Shown here: one piece after another, positions 33,114 to 45,292 of the stretch
Layout: the number at the start of each line of letters is the position of its first letter
Numbering within the stretch: position 1 is the stretch's first letter
NCBI GenBank assembly: GCA_021613535.1
Contig: CP075494.1
Location: 4,650,001-4,714,000 of the forward strand
Length of the DNA: 64,000 bases
Direction: 5' to 3'
Origin: Adineta vaga
Taxonomy: Eukaryota > Rotifera
Made by a program: the position numbers and the translations under genes
Notes under the pieces: model-generated
Seen by the model: the letters and a program-made list of their open reading frames with translations, nothing else
What the model was told of the DNA's origin: nothing
Database searches by the model: none

Positions 33114-35248
33114 TCACATCTGTATACCAAGAAGATCAATCAGACGTTTACGTGCCTTCTGTACAATACCATACCACATTGTTGAAAGAGAAACAAAACG
33201 TGTTTCAAGTAATGCAATAACAATAACTGTAATAAGTACTGTATTGTTGTTTGCCATTTGTTTAAATTCAATTAATAGTTTTCCAGTTAATTGTTCAATG
33301 TCTTCCGTATCTAATTGCCAATAACCATCAAACTTTTGTCTATCAATTAAATAACAAACAATATCTTGATCATTCGTAGGCCACGTCTTTTTTATTTGAA
33401 TTGGAAAAATATTAGTTTTGACTGGAGGAGTCATTTTGTCTTGTAGAGAATCAACAGAACATAATTCGTAATCACATTTACTTGGTATATACATATCCAT
33501 CAGAGACTAGAAAAAATAAGCATGTATACTATGGTACAGAAGTCAGTTTAAAATATAAATGAGATTAAAATACCTTAGGCTGCAGTTCATCAGCAATGTT
33601 ATCTAAAGTAGAAGTAGCGCATAAATCGTCCCACACACATTGTACAGAACTGAAAGATCCTGGCAGAAATACCAAGTCGTCAACAAGGCAATCAAACACT
33701 GATGATGTTGCAGCAGAATAACTTTGAGAATATGTTGATAAATGTTGATTATCTGCAGATATTTGAATAGGTACTTCACGCAAAATCATATCAGTATTAT
33801 TTGCATTCATTCGTTTTTCAACACCGATGAAAGATGTATGAGGACTAAGAATATTATATTTCAATGATAATTCAATAATACGTTTCTTTATTGTTTCCTT
33901 TGCATGTTGCAATTCAAGTATGAGTGCTTTAGCAGCTAATCAGGCAATCGTTTCGTCATTGCTGATATTTGGCATATGCATCATTTTAGCTTCACCAATT
34001 CGATGTTGTGAAGATCTGAATTCAACACGTGAATCATGATCAAATGTAGTTGGGGAATTATCAATCAGAGCATACACGATCAAACGATCATTAAAATAAA
34101 CAGGTGGTGTTTTCATTGGAACAGTTTTGATTGCTGTTGTACCTAAATGCCATTTGACTTGAACATTGGTGATACATGATTGTAATGCTTTCTGTAATTG
34201 TTCACCAACATGAACGTCAACACTAGTATTGGGAGGAATGAAAACAAATCGACCATTCGTTGCTCGAGCTAATCCTTTGACAAGTGAACGACTTGGAGAA
34301 GCACCTAAACCAAATGAAAAGATACGAGTTGAAGTAGCCATCGTTCGACAGAGATCAAGGACTTGATCAACATCGGAAATTTCACCATCCGTAAGAAGAA
34401 ATATTTGACGACTACGTCGTCGAACTGGTAGATTTTGATCAAGCCATTTTAGAGGAGACAACTAAAAAAAAGTACATCAATGATCATTAAGATAAATGTC
34501 AGATAAAGATGTATTTACTAATTCGGTACCACCTAAATCTGCTCTCATACTTTTGATGCATTCACTTCATTATATATAGTAGTAACAGCTGGAAATAAAC
34601 TTCGATGGTTGCTTCCAAAACGAATTATATTGAAATAACAATTCACTGGTAAACTTTTGAGAAAGAGTAACATTGCTTGTCGAGCTAATCCAATTTTGTT
34701 TTCATCTACCATTGAACCACTGCAATCAACAACAAAAATAAATTCATTTCTGTTGTGAAAATGTAATTATACAGAAATCTTCTTTACTCATATCCATTGG
34801 AATCGGATTTGAAGGTGAACCAATACCAGCAACCGCGAATTTCTCTACTTGACAGCAAAAATCAATTCTATATGAAGTAGATTGAACATAGGTTGCATTA
34901 GTACCAGCTGGTAAACTAATACCACCTTTTTCACGATTATAACGAGGTGCAATATTTGTTGGTATAACAAAACGAATCTTTGTATCATTTTCAACCAGAT
35001 TTAATTCAGTAACATAAGAAATAATAATTTGACATTCTTTACCCGAAGGAAGTGCGCCAACATTAATGATAAAATTATCTTGTGACTTTTCATCTTCTTC
35101 TAATAGATAAGTACCATGACCTGCTTGTAAAACTTCGCTATATTCTCTTTGTGCTGTGCTTTTCTCTTTTAATTGCGCAACAATTTCTCGATCATCAATA
35201 CGTGCAATAAAACCATAGATATTGCTACTTGTTTCAGTGGAACATACT
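33114..35248 (-). pseudogene. VWA5A-like (VIT + VWA domain) pseudogene, 5'-truncated
   Basis: Reading right to left: the second half of a VIT domain (IYGFIARIDDREIVAQLKEK, AQREYSEVLQ, TYLLEEDE, ALPSGKECQIIISYV, IAPRYN), then a VWA domain with an intact MIDAS start (VVDCSGSM), LGGTELLSPLKWLD, IFLLTDGEISD and ARATNGRFVF. The VWA5A C-terminal region follows (LAAKALILELQ; ITVIVIALLETRF; VQKARKRLIDLLG). Homologues are large intracellular proteins of poorly known role. Damage: the first half of the VIT domain is absent, with a stop in frame just upstream and the GPCR gene beginning 240 bp away; the frame shifts near 34555-34575, before RADLGGTEL; TGA at 33942-33940 interrupts ETIA-LAAKALI where Arg or Gln is expected; the C-terminus is out of frame after LLGIQM. 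Introns at 34462-34518 and 33501-33565 are intact. Confidence 0.8.
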
Positions 35249-35490
35249 GCTGTGGATTTTTTTTATTGCGAAGCAGGTTTCTATAGACAAAAATATTTTT
35301 ATGTGCACAACTTATTCAAATATGACGCTTATATATGCATTGCTTTGTTTGCATACTTGATATTTTTGCGATTGAATCATTCATCACGAAGGTCATTCTT
35401 ACAATATTATGTAGGCGACATCTTTTTCTCCTTATCATTAGATTATAGTAATCTATCAGGATAGTCTAAAAGAGTATTGTAAAACACTAT

Positions 35491-36459
35491 TCAATTTTGT
35501 TCATGTATTTCTATTGGTCGTTGCACGACGAGTGCAAAGCCTTTTCTCATCAGAGTTTTAAATTCCGATCGAAATGATTGTGATACACTAATGTAGATCC
35601 AAAATGAAAAACAATTATTTAAGTAGAGTGAAAATCCACGAGTCAGAAATGAAGCAAAGGATTCAATCTGCTGATGATCAGTACTTTTGTTTGTTGTTTT
35701 AGTCGCTGTTAAATAAATTTGTATTATTGTTCCAGGTACTGTCGTAAGAATAAAACCCAACAGTTCAAACAATAACATTTTCATCATATCCCGATCTCGT
35801 TTTCGAAGACCACCTATCGCTGTATTCGCATTTTTAATTGGTCGAACACGTGCCCGAGTCTCTTTCAAATTCATAAAAATCAATGAACCAAACGTAATCA
35901 TGCTAATTAATGGAATGACATTGACTGCTAGTATAATATAAATAGTAAACAAAAGATCATGGAGAACATCAAACACGCCACATGTACCATTAACAATTGT
36001 TTGTAACATTGCTGGAAAGATGCTTACTAAAAACCAAAAGGCAAAAATACTTAGAATAGTACGAATAGCTATTTTATATTGACTAAACGAATGTATACGA
36101 CCTTGACGATTACATATGGCATAGCGATCGACACAAGCAAAGATTATAAATGTACGCATTAGTTGATTGAATGCGTGACGTAAATGATATTGTATTTTAC
36201 AAAAAACTAGTGAAGACGAAGTTGGATTGGGATGATCTAATGAATAAATTGTTGGAATAACAGCAATATTTAAACCAAAAAAAGCACAGAATGTCATCGA
36301 TAAAATATAAAGTGAAGTAGGATTTCGACGATGAACAGGACGAGTAAAAATAATCATATTTAATAATAATCCAAGATTACCAAATATTAAATAGGTTGAC
36401 ATTCCATATCGAGTAAGAAATTGTTGAGTAAATTTTAATTGAGATATAAGAGATGACAT
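35491..36459 (-). CDS. Class A GPCR (FMRFamide-receptor-like), single exon
   Basis: 322 aa, ATG at 36459. Seven hydrophobic segments; TM1 carries FGNLGLLLNMIIF, the end of TM3 has ACVDRYAIC (a clean DRY), TM5 VNVIPLISMITFGSL, TM6 LGFILTTVPGTI, and TM7 FWIYISVSQSF. ECL2 Cys in NGTCGVFD pairs with the Cys of LVFCKIQY. The C-terminal tail is short (35 residues). It is more like the GPCR at 43131-44308 (shared RYAxC, IHSFSQYKIA/IRAFSRIQIA, PxxSMITFG) than the one at 10041-11103. Ligand unknown. Confidence 0.88.
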   Translation of the reverse strand: MSSLISQLKFTQQFLTRYGMSTYLIFGNLGLLLNMIIFTRPVHRRNPTSLYILSMTFCAFFGLNIAVIPTIYSLDHPNPTSSSLVFCKIQYHLRHAFNQLMRTFIIFACVDRYAICNRQGRIHSFSQYKIAIRTILSIFAFWFLVSIFPAMLQTIVNGTCGVFDVLHDLLFTIYIILAVNVIPLISMITFGSLIFMNLKETRARVRPIKNANTAIGGLRKRDRDMMKMLLFELLGFILTTVPGTIIQIYLTATKTTNKSTDHQQIESFASFLTRGFSLYLNNCFSFWIYISVSQSFRSEFKTLMRKGFALVVQRPIEIHEQN

Positions 36460-37611
36460 TGATAGAAAATATTTTAAATATTTTGAATAAAAGAGTTGTT
36501 CATTTATCTGAGTTACTACAGAGTGTGAAATCTGATCTTAAATATGTGCGTTATCTACATTCAAATTAATATGGAATAAATTAGTGGGGAAAAAAGTGTC
36601 ACGTCTTCCAAAAACTATTCTATTCTATTTAATTATGAACGTTAATCTAGCAGAAATAGATTTTAGAACAACGCATATAATGAAGATAATATAGATTCCA
36701 TTATCTGCACATCACGTAAGACTATAATTAATATGAATTAGAAATGTTAGAGATATTTCATATTCTTCTTTTTCCTAATCGAATAAGAAAATAAAATATA
36801 TGAGAAAACTAGTGACACGTTTTTTTATCATGAAGAGGAAATGATTGACGCTCGTTTAGTTGTTCTTTCAATTATTTGATCTTATTAACAGTGTACGCTA
36901 TAGCGAGACATATTGTGCTTCATTCTCTTGAAAACTTTCGATGATCATCAGAAAAACTAATTTTATAGAATAATAGCAATAATGGATCCGTGTTAACAAA
37001 ATATACAGATCGTTGAATATAAAACTGTGCAAATGTTTTTTTAGTACAAGTGGCACATATAATGATGGGACCGTAGTCTATCTTCTCACGAACAGAACAC
37101 TTAAAAAAAAAGTTGTGTTGACGAAGAAAAGAGAGAATTATAACCGCTTGCATAGTTTCATTTGAAACTTCCTTTCTCTTACATCGTCACATAAAATTTT
37201 CATACGGCTTCATTTTTTATTTTACCTTGTTGAGTCATTCAAAAAAAATTCGTTACATGTTCCGTTCTTTCAAGGCAACTCTTCTTTTCATTTTAGCGAC
37301 ATGATTTTTTCTTCCATTGTCATGTAACAGAAATATATATCGTCCACATTGAATACTATATATATATATATATATATAACCGAATAAGGTAAATTTAAAC
37401 TAAAGATCATTTTTTTCTGCTCAGTAGGATAATCCGATGTTCAAAATTGTCATCAGTAAATTTTTGACTTAAATTTTCGTCCCTACTGTTTGATTTCACT
37501 TCTTATATGTTTGAGCTGGTAATAGGTATTATTACCTAAGAAACGTAACTTAATCATCGAAGAAAGTGCCCTGATATTATAATTCTTAGTTTTTCTTCAA
37601 AAATTTATAAC
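36460..37611. other. Intergenic; (AT)n tract at 37357-37378
   Basis: 5' flank of the GPCR gene. AT-rich, with a pure AT dinucleotide run; the frame at 36920-37153 is not protein-like. No gene seen. Confidence 0.5.
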
Positions 37612-38500
37612 TGACATCTACCCACGAAAAATTTTTTACACGAATACCGCCGATAGATGCGGTATTTTTATAATGACTGCGGGTATGCTACTGAACACCG
37701 CGGGGTCAAAAATAAACCGTAGCTAATCGCGGTAACCTCCAAAAGAACTGAAACATGATGCACCGTAAAAAATCGCGATTGTAAAAATTGCGATGAGATG
37801 TGGATTAGTTGCGGTATCAGAGAAGTGCCATCTTTCATAATTCTATTTTGCAAATGTCTCATTACAAATCGCGATTTCCTGATTTTCTCGAAAGATATTA
37901 TCGTTCTAAATATGGCATAATCTTATTATCTTGCTAGCTTTTTTCATATTATGTTTGTATAATGGTATATATAATAAAACTTTCAATAGGTCAAGTCATC
38001 ATTTTATGCGAAATATCCTAATTGGAATTGAATTTAAAATGCTCTTCTTCATAGGAATTGACAACAATTGTAAGGAAATCATTTTAAAAATAAAAATCTA
38101 ATCTTTTTCACCAAACCATTATGAACTCTATGTTTATATTATAGCTGTTCTTTTTATGTGATAACGTAAGATAAATTCTAACAAAAAATAATTCAGTAAG
38201 TCGAAGTAAGAGAAAAATATTATAGAGTTATATAAATATGAAATTTAAATAAACAGTTGTTTAATCTAATATTATATGTAATAAAAAGATAACCATATTA
38301 AGTAAGTATTTTATATAGTAATTGTCAGACTTCACTACGACAACTATTTATAATAACATTTAAAAAATATTAGAAACATAGCTGGCGGAACTATTAAGTT
38401 TGGGGAGATTGAGTTTGGTCTACTCTTTTCCTCTTTAACAGCCTGATAAAATGGTGGATGTAAGGTATGTAGCTTTATTGAGGGAATGAGGTTGAGAGAA

Positions 38501-38519
38501 AACACCCACACCCACACTC
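38501..38519 (-). repeat. Short telomere-like tract (C-rich strand)
   Basis: AACACCCACACCCACACTC on the plus strand, i.e. GTGTGGGTGTGGGTG on the minus strand: two perfect TGTGGG-type units. It is the clearest such tract in the window and lies inside the putative inverted-repeat element. Confidence 0.45.
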
Positions 38520-39737
38520 AGAAGCAGAAGCACTGCTCTTATATATTATCCGCGATCACATATATATGATTCAAAGCATCCGACTCATATACGCACAATT
38601 CATAGATTCTTTCACTCATGAGTTATCATGGCTGTAGACCATGACAGTGGGACACATAGCTCAAACAGAAAGGAAACAGAAAAAGTGAGCGCATATTCCA
38701 GTATGTTGGAAACATTTTTTTCCAGTAAACAAGATTGGAAAAATATACTGAAGTATGAAGCCGTTTTTTAATTAAAAAATGCTTTACACGTAAAAAAAGT
38801 TTTCTTTCTTGTCCGGATGTTTCGTTGCGTGCGAGACGTTAACAACTATTTCATTGTTGCTACGAAGGAAAAGGAAAAAAAACTTTGCTTAAACGCTTCT
38901 AATATACTAATAGATTTTTTTTCTTCTAACAGCATTATGCGCGTTTTAAGAGTTTGCTGTGTAGTAATACATCAAAATATTCTTCATGCAACTTTTACGT
39001 CTCTTCTGATCGAGGCGCAGTCGTATTATTCATCGAAAATCACCAATAGCTGATAATTATTCTAATTCTTTCCATCAGCCCTCTGCTTGTTAGAACTCCA
39101 TTTATTGTGTCTCAAAAAACCCTGTGTTAACGTAGATTCATGAAATTCCCCGGAAAAATCTTAAAACTTCTAAAGTATTATTACTACCGTTGACTTTATG
39201 CTCTTGCCATTGTGTCAACTTTTTTCAGCCTCCCTTCAGCTGAAAGTACTCCGGCGCGTATGGTTAAAAATTCATATACAATATTATTACAAGTCAATCT
39301 TTTCGATTTATAAAATTCAGGTATGCCTATAGAATAATATCTATGTATATTTCGGAGTATAGATTTACATACATGTTAAATTCTGATAGATATAAAGCTA
39401 GACTTTTCATAACCACATAATACTGTAGTTTAACAACTGAATATTCGATTAAATCTGTATTTTACTCTAGTTACTATTTATGAAAATAGATAATGCACTT
39501 ATACGATAATAATTATTAGTATTAATTATAAATAAAAGCGGCTTTCGATCTACATACAGTTCATCGTCAACATGAATGTTTCAGGAAGTTCAATAAAATT
39601 AATGATACGATATAAATATTTCCAGTGATCATACGACTTTTATAAAGCTGTTAGTGAACGAAACATATTAGACTAAATGAAAAGATTTTTCATCACCGAT
39701 TAGATAAACTATCATGTTTGATATTGATTTGAACATT

Positions 39738-39802
39738 CCCAGATAGTTCAGCGGAACTAGTGGACTGCAATCATAAGGTAAGAAGTTCGAATCTATAACT
39801 AG
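39738..39802 (+). pseudogene. Degenerate tRNA-like sequence (Cys-GCA-like anticodon loop)
   Basis: TAGTTCAGCGGAACTAGTGG matches a pol III A box/D-arm, GGACTGCAATC an anticodon arm with GCA in the anticodon position, and GAAGTTCGAATC a B box/T-arm. The acceptor stem halves (TCCCAGA and AACTAGA) pair poorly, so it is not a working tRNA. It may be the 5' head of a tRNA-derived SINE or a relic tRNA inserted in the element around it. Confidence 0.45.
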
Positions 39803-40111
39803 AAGAAATAAGATAAAATAGATAGTGGTATTTAATGAATCGATCGAGGTGTTAGATAACCGTGTTAAGATGGTAAAAAGATTGTAAAGATAGAATAGAT
39901 ATCAGAAATAATATACCATTATGATGGTGAATTATTTTTCTTTGAAATCGTTAATAACTGCGGTTTGAAAATACCGCGATCTCAGGCGGTGTGAAAATAC
40001 CTAATAAAAGGTCTGACTTTCGCGGTGCGGTTAAACCGCTAAGATGAATGTTTTTTTGCACCGTAATTTACCGCAGTTTCGATCGAAAACTTTTTTCGTG
40101 AGTAGTAGTCA

Positions 40112-40514
40112 TTTTTTTCAAAATAACTTTTAATTCATTGTATTTTTCATTGGTAATATAGAATACATGACTTAAGACTTAAAAATGATCAGGTAGATAT
40201 CACTGTGTTGCACTCCTCTATATACTAACATTTACAATTTCAAATATTTATGAGAAGGATGAAAACTAACAAAGTAATATTTTGCAATCGCTATCTACAT
40301 TAGAAATAATCATTAACTTGAATTTTCTGAAAATGTTGATATATAACTATGATATTTTATCTACTCGAATCTAATCATCAATATCAGTCGATTGTAGCTA
40401 ATGTTTGAAGATATACCCTAACACCATTGTATTTAGCAAGCATTTTGTATTTGTTTATTTGTTTTTTCTAGACAATTTATTGATACTCTTAATTGGTCAT
40501 ATTGCGCTTGATCT
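40112..40514. other. Intergenic, no gene seen
   Basis: 5' flank of the METTL24-like gene between it and the inverted-repeat element. AT-rich; no feature seen. Confidence 0.5.
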
Positions 40515-41354
40515 ATGAAGAAACCGTCAATTTCACAAGTCCTAATTATTTCGTGCGTTATCATTCTACTTATTTTACTCAGAGTCATTCATCAATCGGG
40601 TACAAAATCCATCATTCCTTTAAATGTTAATAGTGATTGTGAACAATCTCTTATTGAAAGCGACGGATTTATTTGTGAATCAAAATCTGTATGGTATGAA
40701 CGTAAAAATGTCTTTCGTTCTCAAGATGACTTGAATGTAATAATGCATAACGATCCGGTCTTTTTTGCGACTAATTGGGAACCGACGTTTCATTGTTCTA
40801 ACACGCGGCGTATAGGTGCAAGAGGAGATGGTGGTAAATGGATATGTGATCCACATCAAATAAAGTTACAACAAACTTGTCTAATTTATAGTGTTGGTTC
40901 CAATGGTGATTTTTCGTTCGAAACAGAAATTAAGAAACTCATACCTCATTGTGAAATTCATGCATTTGATCAAAATTTATATTCATGTCCAACGAATATT
41001 TGCACTTTTCATAGAATCGTCTTTGGTAATGGAAATCAACCAAATAATTCAAAGAGTTGGCAAACTATCATTCAACAACTAAATCATACAGATCGATTGA
41101 TTGATATACTTAAAATTGATATTGAAGGTTCTGAATATGATTTTTTTCCTCTGCTCTTTCAATCTCAAAAGAGTACATTTCCACGACAAATTCTTGTTGA
41201 AGTTCATCCAGTAAATAAAACTATTATCGAAGATTTCTTCAATACGTTTCGCAAGAATTCCTACGTTATCTCCAACAAAGAAAATAATCTTTATGCTGGA
41301 GCCTATTTTTTTGAGTATTCTTTTCTCAAACTCAATCCACTCTTTTTTCGTTGA
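40515..41354 (+). CDS. METTL24-like membrane-anchored methyltransferase
   Basis: Single exon, 279 aa, ATG at 40515. An N-terminal signal anchor (VLIISCVIILLILLRVI) suggests a type II Golgi or ER protein. The lumenal part has CSNTRRIGARGDGGKWICDP, the signature of the METTL24/Methyltransf_21-type family, then IYSVGSNGDFSFE (SAM-binding region, with SNGD replacing the classical GxGxG), IHAFDQN, ILKIDIEGSEYDFFP and QILVEVHP. The last block is the acidic-strand motif shared with FkbM-type methyltransferases. Target unknown. AATAAA at 41371-41376 follows the stop closely. Intact over the full family length. Confidence 0.85.
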   Translation: MKKPSISQVLIISCVIILLILLRVIHQSGTKSIIPLNVNSDCEQSLIESDGFICESKSVWYERKNVFRSQDDLNVIMHNDPVFFATNWEPTFHCSNTRRIGARGDGGKWICDPHQIKLQQTCLIYSVGSNGDFSFETEIKKLIPHCEIHAFDQNLYSCPTNICTFHRIVFGNGNQPNNSKSWQTIIQQLNHTDRLIDILKIDIEGSEYDFFPLLFQSQKSTFPRQILVEVHPVNKTIIEDFFNTFRKNSYVISNKENNLYAGAYFFEYSFLKLNPLFFR

Positions 41355-43130
41355 TTTTGTTTTCGAGAAAAATAAATAGATTATATTCAATAATATTCTA
41401 CAAGTTTGTTTTTCTAACATTGAATATTCATAAAATCTAGTAGTAATACCTGAAAAAGCAATACTTTTACAACTATATTCCATAGCCAATCGAAATCTTG
41501 CACGATAACAATCAGTTAATAATGTTGATCGTGTTCGACCTTGTGTTCATCAAGATAAGGACACTTTCAGAGTTAGCCGGCAGCTTAGAACAGAACTGTA
41601 TGCAAGTTCGGATCCAGTGATTTGATATATGAGATGATCAATATCATCGTCTTTACTAGACTTTGTAAATTTAGTATCTAAAACTAAAATTTCTTCCTCT
41701 TTCTTTTGAGATCATTAGTGCTTTTAAGTGAAAGAACTATAAGTGTTTGTAACTGTCACACATACGCTTCCACATATGAAAAAGAAGAACAATCAAATTC
41801 TTCTTGTCTTTGAACGACTAATAATATTTCTCGTCTTTTCTTTTTCTCAGATTCAATGAAATTGTTGTCTAGGGAATGTAAATTTCACACGCACATTACA
41901 GTTTTAATATTAATAGCAAGGTATTTGCTATGATAAAGAATCTCTCTTAAAAAACGTGTCTTTGACTACAATTACACATCTTCATACTTCAGTTTTGATC
42001 GCATCAAACCGTTACAAACATACTGATTTTTCTTTTTCTTCTCACATTCGCCACGTGCCTACTGCATAAGTATACTTTGAATGATTTTCTACAGGTAAAA
42101 TAAACACATGCTGTATTGATGGAAAAAAAGGAAAGAAATCAATTTGTACTGTTGAATTGCTGTATCTCCGAAGCTTGTTTAGAATACTAACAAAAGAACA
42201 TCTACCGTGATATTATGTTTTGCTCAAAATAGTACTTTTATTTAAAAATTCATAAAAATGCAATTAATCTCTATATTATTATCTCACTCTTTATTCTCAT
42301 ATTATAAAAGAATGTCTTTTTCCCTTTTAACATGACATTCTTTTTTTTCACACATATTTCAATTAATTCCTTGATACATGCGTTCTTTTGAATTTCGTTC
42401 GTGGCTTGTTATCTCAACTGTCAACAATAACTCGGTATTGATTGTCATATATTTGTTTCATTTGGAGATACCAAAACTTTGGAATTGATATGTACGTACT
42501 ATAGTGATGGATATAGCTGTCTGTCTTTGCTCTTACTTCCATATGCTTATATAAAAAGCACTGTTCATATATTAGTCATGGAGTATTTTTAATGAGATGC
42601 ACTTAGTGAGCATTACCGTAGTTCTGCCTACTTTTTCTCTATTTCTTACTTTTTTTTATCTTTTTCGACGTACGCATATGAAGTTGTCATTTTGTGACAC
42701 AATGATTTCATGAACTGTACATCAAAAAGATTTGTTCCGAACACGAGACAAAAGCATTGATACTCAATTGAGAACATCTGCTATCCGAATTGAATCATTA
42801 CATTCTGTTTTCTGAGATAATTAAAAACAAGTTGTCAATAAGCATATAGTTAGGCGCGACTTTCGTTCGTCAAATGTTTTACAGCTGAAAGAACATATGT
42901 TGATGCATAGTAAGACCTATAAGAATTCATTTCTTTTAAACATTTGAAATCCGCTGATTGCACCGCATTCTGTAGTCGAGTGAAGCTCACATGTCATCTA
43001 GTTCATACATTCTTTTCTTTCTAGAGCATTTTTTTATTACTATATTTCATGTTCAACCTCAAGTCATTTGAAAAAGAAGCGTAGTGTGTTTACATACCTT
43101 AATAAAAGATTTTATCCTACTTAACTTAGC
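41355..43130. other. Long intergenic region, no gene seen
   Basis: About 1.8 kb of AT-rich DNA upstream of the GPCR gene. I found no exon-like frames, tandem repeats or RNA-gene boxes. Frames here are short and broken. Confidence 0.5.
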
Positions 43131-44308
43131 ATGTCAAATGCAACAGATATGTCAACATTACCATCAACACTTATTAATATTCAGAAATCTATAACATTAT
43201 ATGGAATGCCATTGCTATTGATTTTTGGAACTGGCGGTAATATGATCAACTGTGGAGTTTTTCTTCAAAAAAATTTACGTTCAAATAGTTGTAGTATTTA
43301 TATTATTGCATCATCGATTTCTCATACAATATTACTTATATGGGCTATGTCAACGAATCTCTATTCTTTTCGTAATAAAGATCCTCTTACATATTTGATT
43401 ACCTATTGTAAAATTCGACCTTATCTAATTAGTTTTCTTTTTATGATTTCTCGAACATACATTGTTATGGCATGTATTGATCGTTATGCTCTTTGTTCAC
43501 CATATGTTCATATAAGAGCATTTAGTCGTATTCAAATTGCATTTCGACTTATTCCAATAGTTATTCTTGTTTGGCTCTTCTTACCTATTCATCTGCTTAT
43601 TTTTAATACAATTGAACAAGATCGATGCATCATGCCTGGTTTATACAGTATTCTTTATGCTGTATATGTAGTGCTTTGTGGAGGTATTTTGCCACCATTT
43701 TCTATGATTACTTTTGGTCTATTGGCTTATAGAAATCTTCATCTCATGCGACAACGCATTTTACCAGTAAATGCTGATGAACGAAGACAAATACGTATTA
43801 AAAGAATCGATTATCAAATAATGAAAGTAAGTTTTTTTCTTACTTTTGTAAAGTTTCTATATTATAGAAAATAATTGTGAATTCTATTTGATAGATGCTT
43901 TTCGTGGAAGTTGTGATCTATTGCGTTTCAACGTTACCATTTTCGATTAGTACTGTTTATGCAGCTGTTACAGTAAATGTAATTAAAAGTACGGAGCAAG
44001 CAGCTGTTGACAATTTTTTAGCATTTCTTGCTGGATCAGTATTACAATATGTTAATGCTTCAACAGCAATGTATTCAAATTTACTTACATCTGCAGCTTT
44101 TCGACATGAATTGGAGAAATTAATAAAACATTGTATACGACTCGATTGTAAAGTTAATAATGCTAAATATAATCGACCAAATAGATTGGTACCTGTTAAT
44201 GAAGTTTATATAAATAATATGCATCAAAATTGTGTTGTAAATAAGAATCAACCGTTGGAAACTGGTATTCCGCATAGAATGGATCATCACAAAAATACAA
44301 TGTGTTAG
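43131..44308 (+). CDS. Class A GPCR (FMRFamide-receptor-like), two exons
   Basis: Exons 43131-43826 and 43895-44308 join in phase 0 across a 68 bp intron, 369 aa. TM1 contains FGTGGNMINCGVF, TM3 ends ACIDRYALC, TM5 holds PPFSMITFGLLAY, TM6 begins immediately after the splice (MLFVEVVIYCVSTLPFSI), and TM7 is short (YVNASTAMYSNLL). Cys in ITYCKIR and QDRCIMPG give the extracellular bridge. The cytosolic tail is long, about 75 residues, unlike the short-tailed paralogue at 35491-36459. AATAAA at 44381-44386 is a plausible polyadenylation signal. Ligand unknown. Confidence 0.88.
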
Positions 44309-44748
44309 AGATTAGAGCAGACAATTTCTTTTATCCGATGGTTTTGATTGACTTTGTGTAAAAAAAATGAATTAAAGTTCAATAAAAGCACTTTTTCATC
44401 TACTTGGTAGCATTGGTATGAATAACTTACTTCTTAGATACTAAAACTTATATCTACAATCATTTAGTTATTATTGAAAAGAAATAAGTTTAAATTCTGG
44501 TGTACACGTGAAGGTGAATTTGAATGAGATAAGAATGAATTAGCTACTTTCACATGTCTATACACTCTGTTTATGAATCACTCGTTCGTCAATGCATGCT
44601 TCAGCATTGTAGCCTCTAGGTACACTTCTCTTTGATGATATCGGAAGAAAACCGAAAGAAATGTTATTGACGTTATATAAAAGTAAAATAACAGTTAAAT
44701 TTTAATATAGTATTCTTTTTCTTGTTTTGATTGATTCTCTCTAGGCAA
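44309..44748. other. Intergenic between convergent genes
   Basis: 3' flanks of the GPCR and the two-TM gene. Only the polyadenylation-like AATAAA at 44381 is notable. Confidence 0.5.
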
Positions 44749-45292
44749 TTAATTGTCGCTGATGTACAGAATAAAACATGAAATGATAGTAACAACAATC
44801 AAGCTACACCCTACTATAAGACAAATTAACCCAGGTTTCGAATTCGGTTTGTACCACTGGGCCAAATTTGCATCTGCTCGTTTATCATGGTAACAAGTAT
44901 ATTCAGAACCGATCTACCAACGAAAAAATGATGACGACATATATATGTTGAATGAATAAAAGCTTTGAAATGTTTTCACTTACAGAATATTTGTCAAGTT
45001 CATTCAATGCTATTGCATAAAAATACGAGTACGATCCTGTGATTCGAGCGCGCTTTCTATCACTATCTACCATGATCATTTTACTGTTATATTCAACGGT
45101 CCACGCAGGTGCATAACATATAGACTCATGAAAAGAATGCTGAACAGCTATCCCATCCATCACCAAGCATATATTCTCAATAGAATAGTTTTCTTTGTGA
45201 CGTTGTATACCAAAAATAATACTACCTGTTATTGTTAAAATTATAGCAGAATATCCAAGAACAATCGAAAGAAAAACTAAACATCCACCCAT
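44749..45292 (-). CDS. Two-TM membrane protein with Cys-containing loop, 157 aa
   Basis: Exons 45292-44984 and 44913-44749 join in phase 0 across a 70 bp intron. TM1 (VFLSIVLGYSAIILTITGSIIF) and TM2 (LICLIVGCSLIVVTIISCFILY) flank an extracellular loop of about 100 residues with Cys in ENICLV, SICYAP and EYTCYHD. The layout (two helices, loop ending in IGSEYTCYHD shortly before TM2) resembles DUF3592/BK-channel beta-subunit-type proteins, but I would not assign it. The last exon is invisible as a long open frame and was found from the splice sites. Confidence 0.65.

Larger units (their letters stand above)
37612..40111. mobile_element. Putative non-autonomous DNA element with inverted termini and CCGC-rich subterminal arrays
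   Basis: The left end TGACATCTACCCACGAAAAA (37612-37631) and the reverse complement of 40092-40111 (TGACTACTACTCACGAAAAA) agree at 17 of 20 positions. Inside each end lies a CG-containing array quite unlike the surrounding AT-rich DNA: left, 37640-37870, with repeated ACCGC, GCGGT, TCGCGAT and GCACCGTAA; right, 39955-40080, with CTGCGGT, ACCGCGAT, GCGGTTAAACCGC, GCACCGTAA and ACCGCAG. The roughly 2.1 kb interior codes for nothing recognisable. I could not find a target-site duplication, so the exact ends are uncertain. Subterminal short-motif arrays usually bind a transposase; no transposase is present. Alternatively it is the symmetric centre of a larger inverted duplication. Confidence 0.5.
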
